A DNA stretch of 64,000 nucleotides from Lewinellaceae bacterium (GCA_020636405.1 JACJXW010000004.1:2282001-2346000), one strand, 5' to 3'; shown: positions 44,694 through 58,246, numbered from the stretch's first letter. The notes: generated by a model not told the origin, from the letters alone. Made by a program: numbers and translations.

Positions 44694-44764
44694 AGTCGGA
44701 AGTCGGAAGTGGGAAGTCGGAAATGGAGAGCTACAGGCTTTCCCATTTCCGACTTCCGACTTCC
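44692..44764. repeat. GGAAGTCGG-word inverted repeat between convergent genes
   Basis: 44705-44726 and 44743-44764 form arms matching at 21 of 22 positions (GGAAGTCGG and GGAAATGG words). It lies between the stop codons of two convergent genes, so it can act as a bidirectional stem-loop for both mRNAs. Confidence 0.8.
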
Positions 44765-44771
44765 GCTTTCC

Positions 44772-45950
44772 CTAAATCTTCTTCCGGCTCCTGGCCGCCT
44801 CTACCCGCTCTACCCCCTTCTCCCTGCACCGGAAGCGATGGGCATAGGGGTTCTCTTTCCCCTCTGTCACATCGGCGATGATGCCGCCCAGTACCGGGGC
44901 GAACTTAAACCCGTGGCCGCTCCCTCCGGCGGCGACTACCAGGCCAGGCCGATCCGGGTGTTGGCAGATATAAAAATCGCCGTCCCAGGTGTCGCAATAG
45001 AAACAAACGCGGGTGCCGGTAATGGGAGCGTCAATCAGGCCGGGCAGGTGATCGGTGAGGAACTCCTGCAATTTGGGGTAGAATGCTTCCGGCACGTCGT
45101 ACTCGTCCGTGGGGTCTACGGTGAGCCCCTTGCCGTGGTTGGCCACCTTCACGATCCCATCTGCCTGTGCAGGGAAGCCGTACCAGCCGGTTTTGGAAAT
45201 ATCGGAAGACCAGCCGGGAAATACTTCCCCGCGGAAAGGAGAGGGGTCTCTGGGTTGGAACATGTACACGGGATGCCCGCTGGCCCGCATGCGATCCTGC
45301 AGTTCGGGAAGAAAAGCGGGTGTCCAGGCGCCGCTGGCCAGGATGACATAGTCGCCGTTGTGGACCTCTCCGTCGGTGGTGAAGATGCCTTTTACCGCAT
45401 TGCCATTCTCCAGGAATTGTTTAAGTATTTTTCCTTCGTGTAGTTTCACGCCTTCTTTTCTGGCGATCTCAACCAGCCGCGCCACCACATTGCCACTTTC
45501 CGCCCAGCCGCCGCGCGGGTTGTAGTAGCCGTCGGCGTACCGTTCGGCGTTCCATTGAGGAAAGCGCTGCCGTAATTTTGCCGGGCCCATCCGTTCCACT
45601 TCCATGCCTTTGCGGCGCAGTACTTTCAAGCTTTCCAATTCCAGGCTACCGTCTTCCAGGGGCCTGTGGGCCAGCAGCAGAAAGCCGGTTTGGTGATAAA
45701 AGGGGCGGGGCCATTCCCGATTCCATTCATCCCAGCCCCGGAACGCATCGAGCATCAGGTCGGTATAAAATTCATCCGCTCCATAATCGGCCCGGACCAT
45801 TTTGGTGATATCGGTCGAGGATGCCCTGGGGAAGGGGAGCGCACCCTGGTCGAAGAGGTGCACTTCGTGGCCGCGCCGGTTGAGCTCCACTGCGGCGGTG
45901 ACACCGAAAATTCCACCGCCGATGATGAGGATTTTGTAATGGGTTGCCAT
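44772..45950 (-). CDS. FAD-dependent oxidoreductase, sarcosine-oxidase/DAO type
   Basis: This 392-residue protein has the N-terminal dinucleotide motif ILIIGGGIFGVTAAVELNRRG (G-x-G-x-x-G) for FAD. Middle motifs include the DAO-like GGWAESGNVVARLVE and VILASGAWTP, and a C-terminal FAD contact reads VVAAGGSGHGFKFAPVLGG. The length and end motif match monomeric sarcosine oxidase/N-methyl amino-acid oxidases, which oxidise an amine to an imine and make hydrogen peroxide. The covalent-flavin cysteine cannot be proven, but VCFYCDTWDGDFY supplies candidates. The substrate is open. Confidence 0.9.
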   Translation of the reverse strand: MATHYKILIIGGGIFGVTAAVELNRRGHEVHLFDQGALPFPRASSTDITKMVRADYGADEFYTDLMLDAFRGWDEWNREWPRPFYHQTGFLLLAHRPLEDGSLELESLKVLRRKGMEVERMGPAKLRQRFPQWNAERYADGYYNPRGGWAESGNVVARLVEIARKEGVKLHEGKILKQFLENGNAVKGIFTTDGEVHNGDYVILASGAWTPAFLPELQDRMRASGHPVYMFQPRDPSPFRGEVFPGWSSDISKTGWYGFPAQADGIVKVANHGKGLTVDPTDEYDVPEAFYPKLQEFLTDHLPGLIDAPITGTRVCFYCDTWDGDFYICQHPDRPGLVVAAGGSGHGFKFAPVLGGIIADVTEGKENPYAHRFRCREKGVERVEAARSRKKI

Positions 45951-46469
45951 GGAGTAAATGTAAGGAATTTTTCAACCATCCCGAGCCAGGCCTAAGCCCG
46001 GCAGCCGGTGTTTAAGGCCTTTGCCATTGGACAATTTTCCAGGCCGGCCTTCCAGCCCTTGGCCCTTCAGGAAGAACTTTATTCAGCTTATGCGATCAGC
46101 TAAGAATAATATTCTCTAAATCCGCGCTTTTACCAAAAAACGTATAGAGATCATAAAATGAACTATTCCTAAAAAAAACTTCAATCGTTGCCAAAACGCC
46201 AACTGGGTTTCGGAGTTGTTAGAACTTTTGCAATAATAGTTCGTTTTAAATGCAAACTAATTTCCCTACTTTCGATGCTCGGCATAAGTGAACCTATGTT
46301 CACGAGCTATTCGGAAAATCCGACTTTTTAGCCTTACAGCTAGCCCTTACCATTCCAAACCAATGATTCTGCCGCCAGGCATCTTTTTGCACCGGTTCAT
46401 CTATAGTGTTTAGGTGAATACGCCCTTAATACCCCAGGCCCGATCACAAAAAATTACAAGCATCAGAAT
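45951..46469. promoter_or_regulatory. Long spacer upstream of gltB with a small palindrome
   Basis: There is no gene in 519 bases. GTGAAC (46288-46293) and GTTCAC (46298-46303) form a 6-base inverted repeat about 170 bases before the gltB start, a possible operator. An AT-rich stretch (46210-46280) probably holds the promoter. The remainder shows nothing recognisable. Confidence 0.4.
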
Positions 46470-51017
<4,548 letters not shown>

Positions 51018-51084
51018 AAAACTGCGAGGCCGGAAGCCGGCTTCCTTCGCTATCACCTTCGCCAAGGCTCCGGACGGGCGAACA

Positions 51085-51112
51085 CGAATACACGAATACA
51101 CGAATACACAAA
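51085..51112. repeat. CGAATACA tandem repeat in the gltD leader
   Basis: Three copies of ACGAATAC run to just before AAATAAACCATGG. The same kind of words and the same A-rich junction precede the Gfo/Idh/MocA start (31489). Confidence 0.8.
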
Positions 51113-51119
51113 ATAAACC

Positions 51120-52589
51120 ATGGCAGACCCAAAAGGATTCTTAAAATACACCCGAGAGCTTCCTAAGGCGCGCAAGCCGAAGGAGCGCATTAAAGACTAT
51201 AAGGAGATCTACGAGGAATTCGGCGCTAAAAAAACGGTACAGCAGGCTGCCCGGTGCATGGACTGTGGTGTTCCCTTTTGCCACAACGGCTGTCCTCTGG
51301 GCAATATCATCCCCGAATTCAACGACGCAGTATACGAGGAGGACTGGCGCCTGGCCTACGAGATCCTGAGCAGTACCAACAACTTTCCGGAATTTACCGG
51401 CCGAATCTGCCCGGCGCCCTGCGAAGCCGCCTGTGTATTGGGCATCAATCAACCGCCGGTGGCCATTGAGCACATCGAGAAGTCGATCGCGGAGATGGCC
51501 TACGAGAAAGGTTTCGTACGGCCGCAGCCCCCGACCATGCGGACCGGAAAGAAAGTGGCGGTCGTCGGTTCCGGGCCGGCGGGGCTGGCCGCAGCGGCCC
51601 AGCTCAACAAAGCGGGCCACCTGGTGACGGTCTTCGAGCGCAACGACCGCATCGGCGGCCTGCTGCGTTACGGAATTCCCGATTTTAAACTGGAAAAATG
51701 GGTGGTCGAACGGCGCGTGGCCGTCATGGAGGCAGAAGGGGTGCGTTTCCGCACGAACGCCAATGTGGGGGAAAACGTGGACCCGAAACAACTGCTTGAA
51801 GATTTTGACGCACTCCTGCTCTGTGGCGGCTCCACTATCCCCCGTGACCTCAATATACCCGGGCGTGAACTGGATGGCGTCCACTTTGCCATGAAATTTC
51901 TGGAGCAGAACAATCGCCGGGTGGCCGGCGAGCCCATCCCGGAAGAGGAAGCGCTCCTGGCTACCGGAAAGCACGTGCTCGTCATCGGTGGCGGGGACAC
52001 CGGGGCCGACTGCGTAGGCACTTCCAACCGCCATAAGGCCAAGTCGGTCACCCAGATCGAATTGCTCACCAAGCCGCCCGTGGACCGCGATCCGTACAGC
52101 TGGCCCAACTGGCCCATGATCCTGCGTACTTCCTCCAGCCACGACGAAGGCTGCGACCGCCATTGGGCCATCCTGACCAAGGAATTCATCGGCGACAAGA
52201 ACGGCCAGCTCAAGGCCGTCAAACTGGTCGACATAGAATGGGCTAAGGATGCCAAAACGGGCCGTTATGCTTTCAAAGAAGTGGAAGGCACAGAGCGTGA
52301 GATCCCCTGCCAGCTGGCGCTGCTGGCTATCGGCTTCCTGCACCCGCAGTTTGAGGGTATGCTCCAGAAGCTCGGCGTCGAGGTGGACGACCGTGGCAAC
52401 GTGCGCGACGACAACTACCAGACAAGCATAGAAAAAATCTTCGCTGCCGGCGACATGCGGAGAGGCCAGTCGCTGGTCGTCTGGGCCATCGCCGAAGGCC
52501 GGGAGGCCGCCCGCCGGGTAGACGAATACCTGATGGGCAGCTCTATGCTGGAGGCGAGGGATGATAGTATGATGATGGTGCGGGAGTAA
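51120..52589 (+). CDS. gltD: Glutamate synthase, small subunit
   Basis: This 489-residue protein carries N-terminal 4Fe-4S cysteines ([31 protein letters not shown]), then FAD binding ([18 protein letters not shown]) and NADPH binding ([16 protein letters not shown]). The final part, [19 protein letters not shown], is the second FAD contact. It feeds NADPH electrons to GltB. Family length and order are normal. The leader is made of ACGAATAC repeats. Confidence 0.97.
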   Translation: MADPKGFLKYTRELPKARKPKERIKDYKEIYEEFGAKKTVQQAARCMDCGVPFCHNGCPLGNIIPEFNDAVYEEDWRLAYEILSSTNNFPEFTGRICPAPCEAACVLGINQPPVAIEHIEKSIAEMAYEKGFVRPQPPTMRTGKKVAVVGSGPAGLAAAAQLNKAGHLVTVFERNDRIGGLLRYGIPDFKLEKWVVERRVAVMEAEGVRFRTNANVGENVDPKQLLEDFDALLLCGGSTIPRDLNIPGRELDGVHFAMKFLEQNNRRVAGEPIPEEEALLATGKHVLVIGGGDTGADCVGTSNRHKAKSVTQIELLTKPPVDRDPYSWPNWPMILRTSSSHDEGCDRHWAILTKEFIGDKNGQLKAVKLVDIEWAKDAKTGRYAFKEVEGTEREIPCQLALLAIGFLHPQFEGMLQKLGVEVDDRGNVRDDNYQTSIEKIFAAGDMRRGQSLVVWAIAEGREAARRVDEYLMGSSMLEARDDSMMMVRE

Positions 52590-52596
52590 AGTTTAT

Positions 52597-52645
52597 CGGC
52601 TTGACAAGTTTTGCCGGGATGTGGCCCGGAAAACTTGTCAAGCCG
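52597..52645. terminator. Convergent stem-loop between gltD and the HAD gene fragment
   Basis: CGGCTTGACAAGTTTT (52597-52612) pairs exactly with 52630-52645, and CCGGG/CCCGG extends the stem inside. Runs of T flank the loop, not the end, so it is a strong stem-loop at a convergent junction. The minus-strand gene stop (52638-52640) lies inside the right arm. Confidence 0.75.
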
Positions 52646-53789
52646 GCAACGATTCGTCCTTTAAAGCCAAGACAGCTTCCAGGAATTCCAATATTGCCTG
52701 AGGCGACCTGCCCAGGCGGATGATTGGTGTGTCCGCTCCCTCGAAGTTGTCCGCTCTTTTGTTGTAGTTAACCGCTACACAGGTTATTCCATCTACTTTC
52801 CTGGCGATCTCCAGGTCATTACCTGTTATTGTTACTTGCTCTCCTCCGCCGACTTCAACTTTGTATTCATAAAATTCATCTCCGAAATAGAAAACATATT
52901 CTCGTTTTATTTTCTTCTTGTCCTTTATCAGGTCATTAATGGCCGCCACTTTGCCCACAGAAATATCGGTAGTAGTTTCTCCCCCCGAACCTATAAAAAA
53001 GTGAAAATCGATTTTCTCTTCTTCTTGAATTTTTTCTATTTCATTTTGAATTCCTCTTTGGATTTTCGGCCGGATATCCACTTCTTTTACTTTTTTTCCC
53101 TCGATGGGGATCTCGAACTTGGGTGTGGGTTTGATGGCGATTGCGGCCACTTTACCTACTTTTTCGTCCTCCTTTTCATTTCTGATCTCTATCCACGGGC
53201 AGGCAATTTTTTTGATTTCGGATCCTTTGCTTTTCAGGCTTTCTATTTCACCTGGTAATATTTCCATGGGTTCCCAATCGGCACCTTCTCTCCATGGGAA
53301 AGTTAATTCCAGCCCAGGATAATTTTTCTTCGGGTATTTTTCCTGGATTTCGTCAATAAACTTTTGCGTTTCCTCTTCTGTAAGCCCAAAATTCTTTTCG
53401 CTGGGGTTTTTCAAAACTTTTTTAATGGTTTTGACGAATATTTCCTTATCCAAACGATGTTCCGGTTTCTGGTTGTATTTCTCATCATAAACTACCTCCC
53501 CTTTTTCAGTAAAAGTAATTTTGGTACTACCTCCGTTCACGTAAAACACCAGATTTTTCAAGGCGGGATTTTCTCCTCCCATTTCAGATAAGATCGGGTA
53601 GTATATTTTTTCTAACTGGACCCTGGCAGAGTTTCCGGAAATAATGGCAACTTTCCACCCTTCCCTTAATAGTCTCATAAATAGATAGGCCAGGTTTCCA
53701 TAGTCGGTCAGCTTTTTCGCTCCTTTGGGCAGGATAGTCATATCGGGTGCGGCTCCATTTTGATGTAGCCTAAAAACCATACCTATCAA
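52638..53789 (-). CDS. 3' fragment of disrupted gene: HAD-superfamily phosphatase domain
   Basis: A 383-residue frame begins in the insertion element's end (TTG 53789 or ATG 53780; the ATG overlaps the transposase stop as ATGGTTTTTAG, so coupling is possible). From Thr18 it is the C-terminal half of the gene starting at 57520. HAD type IIB features: IISGNS (motif II), KVAAINDLI (motif III lysine) and [12 protein letters not shown] with TITGND (motif IV). Motif I DVDMT was broken: here it reads APDMT, so the nucleophile Asp is missing and the fragment should be inactive. The middle part (about 130-260) is a cap-like insert. Confidence 0.8.
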   Translation of the reverse strand: MIGMVFRLHQNGAAPDMTILPKGAKKLTDYGNLAYLFMRLLREGWKVAIISGNSARVQLEKIYYPILSEMGGENPALKNLVFYVNGGSTKITFTEKGEVVYDEKYNQKPEHRLDKEIFVKTIKKVLKNPSEKNFGLTEEETQKFIDEIQEKYPKKNYPGLELTFPWREGADWEPMEILPGEIESLKSKGSEIKKIACPWIEIRNEKEDEKVGKVAAIAIKPTPKFEIPIEGKKVKEVDIRPKIQRGIQNEIEKIQEEEKIDFHFFIGSGGETTTDISVGKVAAINDLIKDKKKIKREYVFYFGDEFYEYKVEVGGGEQVTITGNDLEIARKVDGITCVAVNYNKRADNFEGADTPIIRLGRSPQAILEFLEAVLALKDESLPA

Positions 53790-54771
53790 CTTTGTTCCAG
53801 AATTGCGGCCACCGCTCTTTCGTCAAAATAAGGCTGCGCGCTAACAAAATATTATCGAGGGTATCTCTTATCCACCTACTGCCTGACCTACAGAACCGTT
53901 GTTTTACAAGGGTTTTACATGCCGCTTCCACCACTCCCGAACCTATCGGAAAATTATCTTTTTGATATTTCCAGTAATTCATTTTCGATTTGTGGTTGGT
54001 AAAGTAGGTTACAGCCCGTATAACTGGATGCTCTTTATCAGCTATAAAATGGGACGAGGCATATTCTTTCATTTCCTTCAGTAATTTAGCCGCACCGCCT
54101 CTTTCGTTTTTAAGGACACTACAGCTATCCTCTAACCATTCTTCGCGTTCTGGTTGATCCTCATAAACACATCTGGCGTAGCCTGCCAGGTACTCCGTGG
54201 CATGCCAAAAGTCTATGATTTGGACATCTGTATAGCCGCTCAAAAAGGCCCAATTGCCTTTCTCGCCATCGGCAATGCCCACATAAGTGGCATCCGGATA
54301 CCGGGACTGGATACGTTCAATTTCCTGGCCGAAGACATAATCAAAGGTGGCTTTTCCATGCTCCGGCGAGCAACCTGTATAGATCGTATGGAGGCGCTTT
54401 CCTTTCTGGTTATACAAACTAATGGTGCCCGTCATCGTTTCTTTATAGCCTTCCCCTTTAATGGGGCTTGTCGTCCCATCCCGGCTCAGGCCAATGGCTG
54501 CTACTTCACTGCCCAAGCCCGGAATTTCATAACTCCACTTTTGTTCTTTCTCCGCAAGGACATCTCCAACTCGCTCATTTACAGCCTGTATCAGCTTCTT
54601 GCTCACTTTAACTCCGTGGTGCTGGAGCAAGTCTTCTCGGGTTTGTCCGCCGGCCATATTCGCATATTTCCAACTCAGCATTTTAGCAAACCGTGGCGTA
54701 GCTTTACCGATAATCCGGCCACCTTTTTCCAACGGAACATAAACTTGTCCCCCTTGGCTCGGCTGATACAC
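53770..54771 (-). CDS. ISKra4-family transposase, main frame (orfB)
   Basis: There are 333 residues from GTG 54771, but the frame is open upstream to the A9 run and reads KKKFQTPYGQGEIERQVYQP, the typical ISKra4 continuation. It is therefore normally made as a fusion with the 83-residue upstream frame by a -1 frameshift. Catalytic residues: Asp in GLSRDGTTSP, Asp in YVGIADGEKGNW and Glu in PIGSGVVEAACKTLV. QRFCRSGSRW is a family signature. It cuts and joins DNA at the element ends. Confidence 0.93.
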   Translation of the reverse strand: MYQPSQGGQVYVPLEKGGRIIGKATPRFAKMLSWKYANMAGGQTREDLLQHHGVKVSKKLIQAVNERVGDVLAEKEQKWSYEIPGLGSEVAAIGLSRDGTTSPIKGEGYKETMTGTISLYNQKGKRLHTIYTGCSPEHGKATFDYVFGQEIERIQSRYPDATYVGIADGEKGNWAFLSGYTDVQIIDFWHATEYLAGYARCVYEDQPEREEWLEDSCSVLKNERGGAAKLLKEMKEYASSHFIADKEHPVIRAVTYFTNHKSKMNYWKYQKDNFPIGSGVVEAACKTLVKQRFCRSGSRWIRDTLDNILLARSLILTKERWPQFWNKVDRYGF

Positions 54772-54779
54772 CTGGCGTT

Positions 54780-55031
54780 CTATTTCTCCTTGGCCGTAGG
54801 GCGTTTGGAACTTTTTTTTTGCCCCCCCTTGCTCGTCAAAGTTTTGCCTTTGAGCTGGATGGGCCTCCCATCAGCATCAAATTTACGAAGAGCTTCAAGA
54901 GTCGCTTTCAGGCCCAGCTCGTTGACCATTTCCTGGATGTGTTCTTCCATCTCCAGCATGCTGCCTTCCAGCTTCAGGTTAACACTCAGCGTATAACTTC
55001 CATCTTGTTCTTGCTTGATTTCGCTCTTCAT
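54780..55031 (-). CDS. ISKra4 upstream frame (orfA), frameshift partner of the transposase
   Basis: This 83-residue helical protein (MKSEIKQEQDGSYTLSVNLK) ends GQKKSSKRPTAKEK shortly after the A9 slippery run. A -1 slip on the minus-strand AAAAAAAAAG (54811-54820) joins it to the transposase frame. It is likely the N-terminal part of the full transposase, not a separate protein. Confidence 0.85.
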   Translation of the reverse strand: MKSEIKQEQDGSYTLSVNLKLEGSMLEMEEHIQEMVNELGLKATLEALRKFDADGRPIQLKGKTLTSKGGQKKSSKRPTAKEK

Positions 55032-55069
55032 CGGGCCTTGGTTTGATTTCCATAAAGATAAGCATTACA

Positions 55070-57520
55070 TCAAAATGGAGCCGCACCCGTCATATCCACA
55101 TCAAAAACCAGAGCGCCTTGCTTCTCAAATGATAGATCTGAAAGCGTTTTCCTCAACTTGTTTATTAATGACTCTACTTGTTCAGCTTTTCTGAACATGC
55201 CGATCGGGGCCATATCCCATCTTGTTTTTGCGTAATTCCAGGGAAGGAGGGCGCCACCATTTCCTATTTTAAAGTTCAGTTTTTGCAGTTTATACAATGA
55301 CAAGATAGCATTGCGGATAACACTGTCGGGAAAAATATTGTAATCCCAGTTTTTCGGCGTATGTAAAGATACGCCGGTTATCTCCCCATCTGTTTCATTT
55401 TCAAATATGTCTATTTGTCTCTTTATATCTTTGAGCTTTCCCATTCCTGAATGCCCCAGTATGACATAATCAAAAAAATTACCTGCATTTCCCCAATTGA
55501 TTTTTTTCGTTTTGTATCTGGTTTTATATCTCATGTTGTTTGAAACATATCTGTAAAGGTCTTCAATATTTTCATTGAATGATTTGGAATAGAATGCGGT
55601 TCCTTCAAATTCCTCCTCTGTTGAGAGGACTATTTTCAGCGCAGAAGGCGCATTTTCTATGGCGGCTGCCATTCCTGGGGTGATCAGCGCCCCTCCGATA
55701 TTCGTTTCTAGTTTTTTACAGGTATAAATAATGATATCCGCTGCTTTTATTGCATCTTTTGCTTCTTGGGTTAATTTCTCATCTTCTTTTTTCTTCTTCT
55801 CCGAATAACTATCATCCAGCAACTCAATTAACTTTTCAAAGTCGGGGCCGATATCGATTTTCCTGGTAGTTGCTTTTACCTGATCTTTGATTCGGTCTAA
55901 TTTATTTGGTTTTATTACTTCCAGATATTTAACCATTTCCCTGAATTGCTCATCATCTTCCCGGATAGGATACAGGGCGACTCCCTCTTTGGCGAGGTTT
56001 TCCATAATTTCCGACATTTTATCTTTCGGAGCTTTGTCGGGTTGGTTTTCACTGTATTCATCCGGCACTAACCAAAGCCCAGATAATTGGCCTTTTCCGG
56101 CGTAATAATTTAGCGGCACTTCAGAAAAATAAACTACCCCGGTTTTACTTTCTTCAACTCCAATCAAGCGCTGGCGTTTTTGGGTGGGTAAGATGACCCT
56201 GGAACCCTGCCTTATCTCTAAGATCTTTGCCAATTCGTCTATTGCTTTTTGCCAATAGCCGCTGCCCTCTTTATTCTCCTCTTCCATTTTAAATTCAAGC
56301 GCCGCACCCAGTAAAGCGATATTCCTCAACGACAAATTTCTGAACGAAAGCTCTGAATATACTTTTACTTTTTCTTCAAAGGCCTTTACAAAGGCTTTAA
56401 AGAACGATGCAAGTTTTTGTCGGTCGGTTTCTCTCAAGCGCATAGCCTGGTTGTAGATGGGGTAGCATACTTTTTTCATGCTATCCTCCATCTTATGGAC
56501 CTTTGCGTCGCTCCCGGGACTTTCCAGGTCAAATTGAAGAAGAGACTTAATATTAGAAATGGCCTTTTCGTCGTTTTGTTCTTGTGGGTATTCGAAGCGC
56601 GTTTCCAGAAAGTCTTTCACCGGTTTGTTGGTGGATAGATCGAGCAGGGTTTTCGCAGCGCCTGGGATACCATAGGCTCCAAATGCTCTGGATATATCGA
56701 ACCAACTCTCACCGTCATCCGTAGCGCTGACAATTACCTGGATTTTGACCCCAGGGATCGTCCGAAGTAAATTGGTCAATTTCTTTCCCATCCGGCCTCG
56801 CCGGAACAATACGATATTCAGGCCTTTATTGTCTTTTCCAGGCGGCACGGTATCTTGGTCAAAGATGGCCTGATATAAAGGAGTTGCCTGTACCTCCAAC
56901 TCACTGCATAGCGGGGGGGTGCCTTTGCTTTTTTGCAGGCGCCAGCTGAGTATCCTTTTAAGATCATCCGTAGATTTCAGCACACTGTAGCTCGTCATGA
57001 ATCGAATGAGGTCCTGTTCCGAGTCGCCAAATCCGAAAAGATCGCTGGCATTGATCTTTGGTTTGACATCCTGGTTATTTAGTTCCTCGATTACTCCTGG
57101 TATTTGAGCTTTTACAATTGGAGCCCCGTCAGAACCAAAGTTTTCTAGTACTCCATCAAGGGAGTCTTTTTTTTCTGCGGCGGCCTCTCGTTTACGGATA
57201 CTATCAAGGCCGTCTATTTTTTTCTTTATTTCATTTACAAAATACAATAGGCCCGATGAGATTTTTTTGTGCTGTACATGATATTCATAACCTTCATCAG
57301 GCAATCTTTCTTTGTTCTTAATATGGTGTTCATATTGAAAGTAGAGGTGATCGGATTCCCTCTGAAGCTGTATTCCTTCGTCTAGAAAAACATGTAGGCT
57401 TTCTTTAAGCAAGGCATCCAAAATCTTATTTATTTTCTTAAAGGACTGCTCAAATTCCGCCTTGGCAATATGGCCTTTAATCTCAGGTATCAAGTGTTTT
57501 AAATTCGCCAGGCTTTTCAT
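55070..57520 (-). CDS. 5' fragment of disrupted gene: helical EAD-like, CofD/YvcK-like protein entering a HAD domain
   Basis: This 816-residue frame's last five codons (GAAPF) come from the insertion element. Residues 1-105 are helical (SDHLYFQYEHHIKNKERL; KKISSGLLYFVNEIKKKI), resembling effector-associated domains. About 234-700 is CofD/YvcK-like: SATDDGESWFDISRAF, GAYGIPGAAKTLLDLS, SLRNIALLGAALEF, VILPTQKRQRLIGVEE, AADIIIYTCKKLETNIGG, ALITPGMAAAIENAPSALKI and FDYVILGHSGM follow the family order. The usual GGTG loop is instead FRRGRMGKKL. ALVFDVDM at 803-810 opens a HAD domain. Intact, the protein would be 1176 residues. CofD transfers phospholactate; YvcK binds UDP-sugars. This protein's role is unknown. 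Confidence 0.78.
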   Translation of the reverse strand: MKSLANLKHLIPEIKGHIAKAEFEQSFKKINKILDALLKESLHVFLDEGIQLQRESDHLYFQYEHHIKNKERLPDEGYEYHVQHKKISSGLLYFVNEIKKKIDGLDSIRKREAAAEKKDSLDGVLENFGSDGAPIVKAQIPGVIEELNNQDVKPKINASDLFGFGDSEQDLIRFMTSYSVLKSTDDLKRILSWRLQKSKGTPPLCSELEVQATPLYQAIFDQDTVPPGKDNKGLNIVLFRRGRMGKKLTNLLRTIPGVKIQVIVSATDDGESWFDISRAFGAYGIPGAAKTLLDLSTNKPVKDFLETRFEYPQEQNDEKAISNIKSLLQFDLESPGSDAKVHKMEDSMKKVCYPIYNQAMRLRETDRQKLASFFKAFVKAFEEKVKVYSELSFRNLSLRNIALLGAALEFKMEEENKEGSGYWQKAIDELAKILEIRQGSRVILPTQKRQRLIGVEESKTGVVYFSEVPLNYYAGKGQLSGLWLVPDEYSENQPDKAPKDKMSEIMENLAKEGVALYPIREDDEQFREMVKYLEVIKPNKLDRIKDQVKATTRKIDIGPDFEKLIELLDDSYSEKKKKEDEKLTQEAKDAIKAADIIIYTCKKLETNIGGALITPGMAAAIENAPSALKIVLSTEEEFEGTAFYSKSFNENIEDLYRYVSNNMRYKTRYKTKKINWGNAGNFFDYVILGHSGMGKLKDIKRQIDIFENETDGEITGVSLHTPKNWDYNIFPDSVIRNAILSLYKLQKLNFKIGNGGALLPWNYAKTRWDMAPIGMFRKAEQVESLINKLRKTLSDLSFEKQGALVFDVDMTGAAPF

Positions 57521-57814
57521 TGGGTTTTATTTAGTCCGTGGAAGGAGGGTTTGGAAAAATATTTTCAGGTAACAATTGATCAAAAATTGGAGATCTCAAT
57601 CTGTCTGTTGACCGGTTTTGCAAATTAGTGATAAAGGCCGAAACGGCAAAATATCGCGACAATAGGTACAATGCTGCTAACTTCGTCCTCCCGGGTATAC
57701 AGGTAGGAACGACTGGCCATGGATTCCGTGCCAGGAGGGGGTAGTTTTTACGAGCTTTAATTCGTCGGAAATCTCTGGGCCGGAGAGCTCTCAATTTTAC
57801 TTACCTTGAGCCAA

Positions 57815-58246
57815 ATGATCCATCTTACCATGAACCACCGCATCCTCCACGCCCTCGAGCGCCACACCATCCGCCCCACGCCCATGCGCATGCTGGTGCT
57901 CGAGCATTTCCTGCAGCAGCGCAGCGCCCAGAGCCTGGCAGAACTGGAAGCCGCTATGCCTCGCGCCGACCGCATCACCATTTACCGCACGTTGAAGGTT
58001 TTCGTAGAGAAGGGTGTCCTGCATCAGGTGGAAGATGGAGCAGGAGCCTCCCGTTACGCCCTGTGCCAGGACGCCTGCGAAGAAGGCAAGCACCGCGATT
58101 TTCACCCCCATTTTCATTGTACGGTTTGTGGCCGGACCGTTTGCCTGGATGCCGTTCACCTCACCGCTCCCAGCCTGCCGGCAGGGTATCGGCTTTCTGA
58201 AGTGGAAATGACGGTTCGAGGCGTATGCCCGGACTGTGCCCGCTAG
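57815..58246 (+). CDS. Fur-family transcriptional regulator
   Basis: There are 143 residues from ATG 57815; a TTG at 57806 or ATG at 57830 are alternatives. The winged helix is RPTPMRMLVLEHFLQQ and PRADRITIYRTLKVFVEKGVLHQ. The zinc site appears as HFHCTVCGRTVC plus GVCPDC (two CxxC). The domain order fits Fur/Zur/PerR; the HFHC segment is commonest in zinc- or iron-sensing members, and the exact metal cannot be fixed. It precedes recD2 by 60 bases and is divergent from the disrupted gene by about 290 bases. Confidence 0.9.
   Translation: MIHLTMNHRILHALERHTIRPTPMRMLVLEHFLQQRSAQSLAELEAAMPRADRITIYRTLKVFVEKGVLHQVEDGAGASRYALCQDACEEGKHRDFHPHFHCTVCGRTVCLDAVHLTAPSLPAGYRLSEVEMTVRGVCPDCAR

Larger units (their letters stand above)
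53745..55088 (-). mobile_element. ISKra4-family insertion sequence, complete, 1344 bp
   Basis: The ends are 23-bp perfect inverted repeats (53745-53767 and 55066-55088, starting GGGTGCGGCTCCATTTTGA). They are flanked by an 8-bp target duplication GTCATATC (53737-53744 and 55089-55096). It carries two overlapping frames joined by a probable -1 frameshift at A9 on the minus strand (54812-54820). It interrupts the gene 52638-57520 in the same orientation. Sharp ends suggest recent insertion. Confidence 0.95.

Noticed and set aside
53780..53789. HAD fragment as an independent native gene
   Set aside because: Its start lies in the insertion element, and removing the element rejoins it in frame to the upstream gene at the HAD nucleophile.
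57531..57794. 87-residue minus-strand frame upstream of the disrupted gene
   Set aside because: Basic, without recognisable structure; the region more likely holds the promoters of the divergent genes.
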